From Methylorubrum extorquens (GTDB lineage: Bacteria; Pseudomonadota; Alphaproteobacteria; Rhizobiales; Beijerinckiaceae): DNA of 64,000 nucleotides. A program made the position numbers and the translations under genes. The notes beneath the pieces were generated by a model. The model ran no database searches, had not been told where the DNA came from, and was given only the letters and a program-made list of their open reading frames with translations. The stretch is taken from contig NZ_JALJXF010000001.1 of assembly GCF_024169925.1 (NCBI RefSeq), positions 4,098,001 to 4,162,000 of the forward strand. Direction: 5' to 3'. Shown piece after piece: positions 60,748 to 64,000 of this stretch (position 1 is its first letter; every line of letters begins with the position of its first letter).

Positions 60748-61326
60748 ATGGCGATGCAGCGGCGCGCATTCCTCTTGGCCCTTCCGTCCGTCCTCGCGCT
60801 CGGCGGCTGTCTGCGTCCGGATTTCCGGACGGTCGATCTCGATGCCACCGGCACCGGCTCCATCGGCACGCGCTACTCGCTGGCGGCAGGCGACAAGCTT
60901 CGCGTCATCGTGTTCGGGCAGGACAACCTGTCCAACATCTACGCGGTCGATGGCGGTGGGCGGATCGCGATGCCGCTGATCGGCGTGGTTCAGGTGGGCG
61001 GGCAGACGACGGCGCAGGCCGCCCGGCTGATCGAAGCGAAGCTCGCGGCCGGCTTCGTGCGCGAGCCGCACGTGACGGTCGAGGTCGATGCCTACCGGCC
61101 CTTCTACATCCTCGGCGAGGTGACGACCTCGGGGCAGTACCCTTACGTCAACGGCATGACCGTCGAGACGGCGGTGGCGATCGCCGCAGGCTTCGGCCCC
61201 CGCGCGGCGCGCGACTACGCGGTGTTGACCCGCGAGGGCCAGGGCGGGCTCATCAACGGCATCGTCCCAATGTCTTACCCGGTGCGGCCGGGCGACACGA
61301 TCGTCGTCAAGGAGCGGTTTTTCTGA
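60748..61326 (+). CDS. polysaccharide export lipoprotein, short Wza/OPX type
   Basis: A 192-residue outer-membrane-directed lipoprotein. The signal ends in the lipobox ALGGC (Cys at ~residue 21). The Poly_export domain is YSLAAGDKLRVIVFGQDNLSN with DGGGRIAMPLIGVVQVGGQT and PHVTVEVDAYRPFYILGEV, followed by one SLBB-like repeat (GQYPYVNGMTVETAVAIAAGFG) and the closing PVRPGDTIVV. It is far shorter than E. coli Wza, with no C-terminal pore helix; short OPX proteins of this size, such as rhizobial ExoF relatives, rely on a partner porin. ATG at 60748 or 60754. It pairs functionally with the divergent Wzc-like protein. Confidence 0.88.
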   Translation: MAMQRRAFLLALPSVLALGGCLRPDFRTVDLDATGTGSIGTRYSLAAGDKLRVIVFGQDNLSNIYAVDGGGRIAMPLIGVVQVGGQTTAQAARLIEAKLAAGFVREPHVTVEVDAYRPFYILGEVTTSGQYPYVNGMTVETAVAIAAGFGPRAARDYAVLTREGQGGLINGIVPMSYPVRPGDTIVVKERFF

Positions 61327-61498
61327 GCCGGCTCACTGCGGCATTCACCAACGCCTAACCGTGATCCACGAAAGCCGGGCGTGAGAGACCTCCGCGTGCC
61401 ATTCTCGCTTGCCCCTTAACCGGGCGCTGACCGCGCCATGACGATCTTCCGCCGGACCGGGCCCCGCATTGGGGCCGCCCGCGCGGAGACCGACTGCC

Positions 61499-62758
61499 GT
61501 GGCCTCTCCCTTCGCCGCTCCTCTGACCGCCGCCGTGACGCCACACGGGCCGATAGGTCACCTGGGCGCGGACCTATCGTCCCGCGTCGGGACCGGTGAG
61601 CGGCACCGCATCCTCCACGTGTTCCGGGCCCCGGTCGGCGGTCTGTTTCGCCACGTCATCGACCTCACCCGCCTCCAGGCGGAGGCGGGCCACGCCGTCG
61701 GCCTCGTCTGCGACGCCTCGACCGGCGGTGAGCGCGCGGAACGGACCCTGGCGGATCTGGCCCCTTCTCTCGCACTCGGCGTCACGCGTGTCCCGATGCG
61801 CCGGAATCCGCATGCGAGCGACCTTCAGGTGTTGCGCACGGTGAGAGCGCAGGCTCTCGCGGTGGGGGCCGACGTGTTGCACGGCCATGGCGCGAAAGGC
61901 GGCGTGTTCGCCCGCCTCGCCCCACTCGGCACAGGCGGACGCGGGGTGATCCGCGCCTACACCCCGCATGGCGGCAGCTACAACTATCGTCCGGGAACGG
62001 CTCTGCACCGGGTCTACATGGCCGCCGAGCAGGTGATGGCGCGGGCGACCGACCTATTCCTGTTCGAAAGCGAATACGTCGCCTCGCGTCATGCCACCTT
62101 TGCCGGAGGCGCGCCGCGCCTCGAGCGCATCGTCCACAACGGCATCGCGGAAGCTGAGTTCGCCCCCGTGGAGACGGCGGATGACCCGTTCGACCTCGTC
62201 TATGTCGGTGAACTGCGAGAGGCCAAGGGATTGCCGGTGCTGTTGCGGGCCCTCGCACGGCTGCGGGGACGAGGTCGCGACCTCCGGCTTTTGATGGTGG
62301 GGTCAGGCCCTGATACCGAAAGCATCGCCGCGATGGCCGAGAATCTCGGTCTGCGCCATGCCATTGCGTTCGAGCCGCCTCAGGCGATCCGGCCGGTGCT
62401 CGGACGCGGCCGGGTCATGGTGGTGCCGTCCTTGGCGGAATCCTTGCCCTACGTCGTGCTGGAGGCTGCGGCGGCCGGCCAGCCTCTCGTCGCGACCAAT
62501 GTCGGCGGCATTCCGGAAATCTTCGGGGCCTTCTCGTCCGATCTGGTTCCACCCGGCGATTGCGAGGCCCTGAGCGCCGCCATCCTCCGTATCCTCGATG
62601 AGGAGCCTGCACGCCGGCAGGGCCGCGCCCGGGCGCTCAGCAATTCGCTGCGCACCCGCTTCTCGATGAACCGCATGGCGACCGACGTGCTGTGCGGCTA
62701 CGCCGCTGCCTTCAATGCGAAACGCATACGAAAGATGTCTGGCGTCGTGACGGCTTGA
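61499..62758 (+). CDS. family 4 glycosyltransferase (GT-B fold)
   Basis: A retaining glycosyltransferase of about 419 residues. N-terminal Rossmann half: RILHVFRAPVGGLFRHVIDL, VLHGHGAKGGVFARL and YTPHGGSYNYRPG. C-terminal half: DLVYVGELREAKGLPVLLRAL, LLMVGSGPD, and the nucleotide-sugar motif VVPSLAESLPYVVLEAAAAG with NVGGIPEIF. It presumably adds one sugar to a lipid-linked EPS repeat. The start is uncertain: GTG at 61499 follows GGAGA, while TTG at 61469 would lengthen it by ten residues. It sits in the EPS locus between the export lipoprotein and the initiating enzyme. Confidence 0.87.
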   Translation: MASPFAAPLTAAVTPHGPIGHLGADLSSRVGTGERHRILHVFRAPVGGLFRHVIDLTRLQAEAGHAVGLVCDASTGGERAERTLADLAPSLALGVTRVPMRRNPHASDLQVLRTVRAQALAVGADVLHGHGAKGGVFARLAPLGTGGRGVIRAYTPHGGSYNYRPGTALHRVYMAAEQVMARATDLFLFESEYVASRHATFAGGAPRLERIVHNGIAEAEFAPVETADDPFDLVYVGELREAKGLPVLLRALARLRGRGRDLRLLMVGSGPDTESIAAMAENLGLRHAIAFEPPQAIRPVLGRGRVMVVPSLAESLPYVVLEAAAAGQPLVATNVGGIPEIFGAFSSDLVPPGDCEALSAAILRILDEEPARRQGRARALSNSLRTRFSMNRMATDVLCGYAAAFNAKRIRKMSGVVTA

Positions 62759-62867
62759 GGGCGGGCGGCGATGCGTTCGATGTCCCCGTTTTTCACAGCC
62801 CGGCCCGCCCGCACATTAGGCTTTCGTGAAGATCGATCCGGCACACTCGATGGCCGGAGAGGCTCGA

Positions 62868-62884
62868 TGTTTTCACGTGGAACA
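62868..62884. promoter_or_regulatory. degenerate parS-like palindrome
   Basis: TGTTTTCACGTGGAACA is centred on CACGTG and resembles the ParB site TGTTTCACGTGAAACA, with one mismatch in the right half and an extra T in the left. It is five bases before an ATG. No parAB genes are in the window. It could equally be an operator for the following gene. Confidence 0.25.
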
Positions 62885-62889
62885 TTCCT

Positions 62890-64000
62890 ATGAGCGCCAT
62901 CGACGTTCGGGATCTGCTTAAGGTCGCGAAGGAAAACGGCTCGCTGACATCCGTGCCGGCGCCGCTCCCGCTCCACGGCGAGAATCCAGGGGCTGCGCCC
63001 TCCGCGTCCGCATTGAAGGGGACTTGGCTGTCGCCGGTCGTGCTGGCCGGTTGCGTGCGGCTTGCCGAATTCTTCGGTCTGATCCTGCTCGGCTTGGTTC
63101 TGCATCAGGCCTTGCTGAGAGGCGTCGTGCCGCTCGCGCCGCGCTACCACGCTGCCATTCTAGCGGTGACCCTGGCGGCACTCGGACTGTTCCAAGCCTC
63201 GGGCAGTTACCGGATCAGCGCATTCCGCGATCTACCAAGAACAGCCGTGAAGCTTGCCACCGGCTGGTCCATCGCGTTCCTGATGGTGGCCGCGGCCATG
63301 GTGCTCGGCAAGGTCGCGGACCATTACTCCCGGTTCTGGCTGCTCAGCTACTACATGGCCGGCCTCGCTATCTTGCTCGGCGGACGCGCGGCGCTCTCGG
63401 CCTTCGTGCGGATGCAGGTGGCCAAGGGGCGCTTCGACCGTCGTACCGCGATCGTCGGCGGCGGACCGGCGGCGGTGGAACTGATCCACGCCCTGGAAGC
63501 GAGCGGCGACAACGGGATCCGCATCATCGGGATCTTCGATGACCGCGGCGATGACCGGTCCAGCACCCACGTCGCCGGCTATCCCAAGCTCGGCAATGTC
63601 AGCGACCTCGTTACTTACGCCCGCCACACCCCCGTCGATCTCGTGGTGTTCACCCTGCCGATCTCGGCCGAGACACGCATCCTGCAGATGCTCGCCAAGC
63701 TCTCGGTTCTGCCGGTCGATATCCGACTGTCGGCTCACGCTACCAAGCTGCGTCTGCGCCCGCGCGCCTATTCCTATCTCGGCGGGGTCCCGCTGCTTGA
63801 CGTGTTCGACAAGCCGCTGGCTGATTGGGACGTTATCCTGAAGGGGATGTTCGACCGCCTCGTCGGCCTGATGCTGCTGCTGGCGCTCTCGCCGGCGATG
63901 ATCGCGGTTGCGGTCGCGGTGAAGCTGACATCGCCAGGGCCGGTGCTGTTCCGACAGAAGCGCTACGGCTTCAACAACGAGCTGATCGAGATCTTCAAGT
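62890..64000 (+). CDS. polyprenyl-phosphate sugar phosphotransferase (WbaP/GumD/ExoY family), 3' end outside window
   Basis: The first ~370 residues of a membrane enzyme that starts polysaccharide repeat synthesis by moving a sugar 1-phosphate (usually glucose or galactose) to undecaprenyl phosphate. The N-terminal half has four transmembrane segments (~residues 50-170), then a CoA-binding-like Rossmann domain (TAIVGGGPAAVELIHALEAS). From ~residue 315 the catalytic Bac_transf domain begins with KGMFDRLVGLMLLLALSPAM, PGPVLFRQKRYGFN and the start of the active site. The window ends before the conserved DE pair. ATG at 62890 lies 131 bases after the GT4 gene. Confidence 0.92.
   Translation, partial: MSAIDVRDLLKVAKENGSLTSVPAPLPLHGENPGAAPSASALKGTWLSPVVLAGCVRLAEFFGLILLGLVLHQALLRGVVPLAPRYHAAILAVTLAALGLFQASGSYRISAFRDLPRTAVKLATGWSIAFLMVAAAMVLGKVADHYSRFWLLSYYMAGLAILLGGRAALSAFVRMQVAKGRFDRRTAIVGGGPAAVELIHALEASGDNGIRIIGIFDDRGDDRSSTHVAGYPKLGNVSDLVTYARHTPVDLVVFTLPISAETRILQMLAKLSVLPVDIRLSAHATKLRLRPRAYSYLGGVPLLDVFDKPLADWDVILKGMFDRLVGLMLLLALSPAMIAVAVAVKLTSPGPVLFRQKRYGFNNELIEIFK

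Overview
The window reads as chromosomal DNA of a GC-rich alphaproteobacterium of the order Hyphomicrobiales (Rhizobiales), most like Methylobacterium/Methylorubrum. This is inferred from gene content: a dxs-hpnACDE-shc hopanoid operon, an ExoR-type Sel1 regulator, an oxalate/formate-type MFS carrier, ethanolamine ammonia-lyase without a microcompartment, an SRP RNA-dnaX-ybaB block, perfect CtrA-type boxes, and intergenic palindromes of the kind scattered through Rhizobiales genomes. No integrase, transposase, phage gene or CRISPR array was seen. Most of the window is ordinary, densely packed chromosome with many 1- and 4-base start/stop overlaps.

Layout. 1-13.6 kb is metabolism: purK (cut by the left edge), purE, two small YdcH-type coiled-coil proteins, propionyl-CoA synthetase, a ceramidase-fold membrane protein, exonuclease III, exoR overlapping ilvD, eutBC, and an OxlT-like carrier with a conspicuous dyad in its long leader, followed by tRNA-Val. 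13.8-18.4 kb holds glycan genes (unknown protein, two-domain GT2, UDP-glucose dehydrogenase). 18.9-27.7 kb holds one very large highly reducing polyketide synthase translationally coupled to an alpha-oxoamine synthase. 27.8-36.9 kb is the leftward hopanoid operon. 37.2-54.9 kb is mixed: secreted nuclease, EttA, DeoB, an orphan YejF-type ABC ATPase, a molybdopterin oxidoreductase, a lytic transglycosylase, esterase and thioesterase, a LapG-family protease behind two CtrA boxes, a FIST sensor plus soluble hybrid kinase pair, and ComM. 55.0-57.5 kb is SRP RNA-dnaX-ybaB, with recR missing from its usual place. 57.9-64 kb opens an exopolysaccharide locus (Wzc-like chain-length protein with a degenerate kinase domain, short Wza-like lipoprotein, GT4, initiating phosphoglycosyltransferase cut by the right edge).

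How the parts fit. The most interesting unit is the PKS/alpha-oxoamine synthase pair. A single-module iterative PKS with KS-AT-DH-degenerate MT-ER-KR-ACP and no thioesterase is followed, with a four-base overlap, by a PLP enzyme of the family that joins acyl thioesters to amino acids with loss of CO2. By analogy with fungal fumonisin synthesis (Fum1 plus Fum8) this pair should release a reduced polyketide as a long-chain alpha-amino ketone, that is, a sphingoid-base-like lipid made by a polyketide route. It sits between glycan genes including ugd and the hopanoid operon. The envelope theme (EPS, ExoR, hopanoids, lytic transglycosylase, LapG-like protease, NosP/NahK-like pair) recurs, but functional links between these units are inference.
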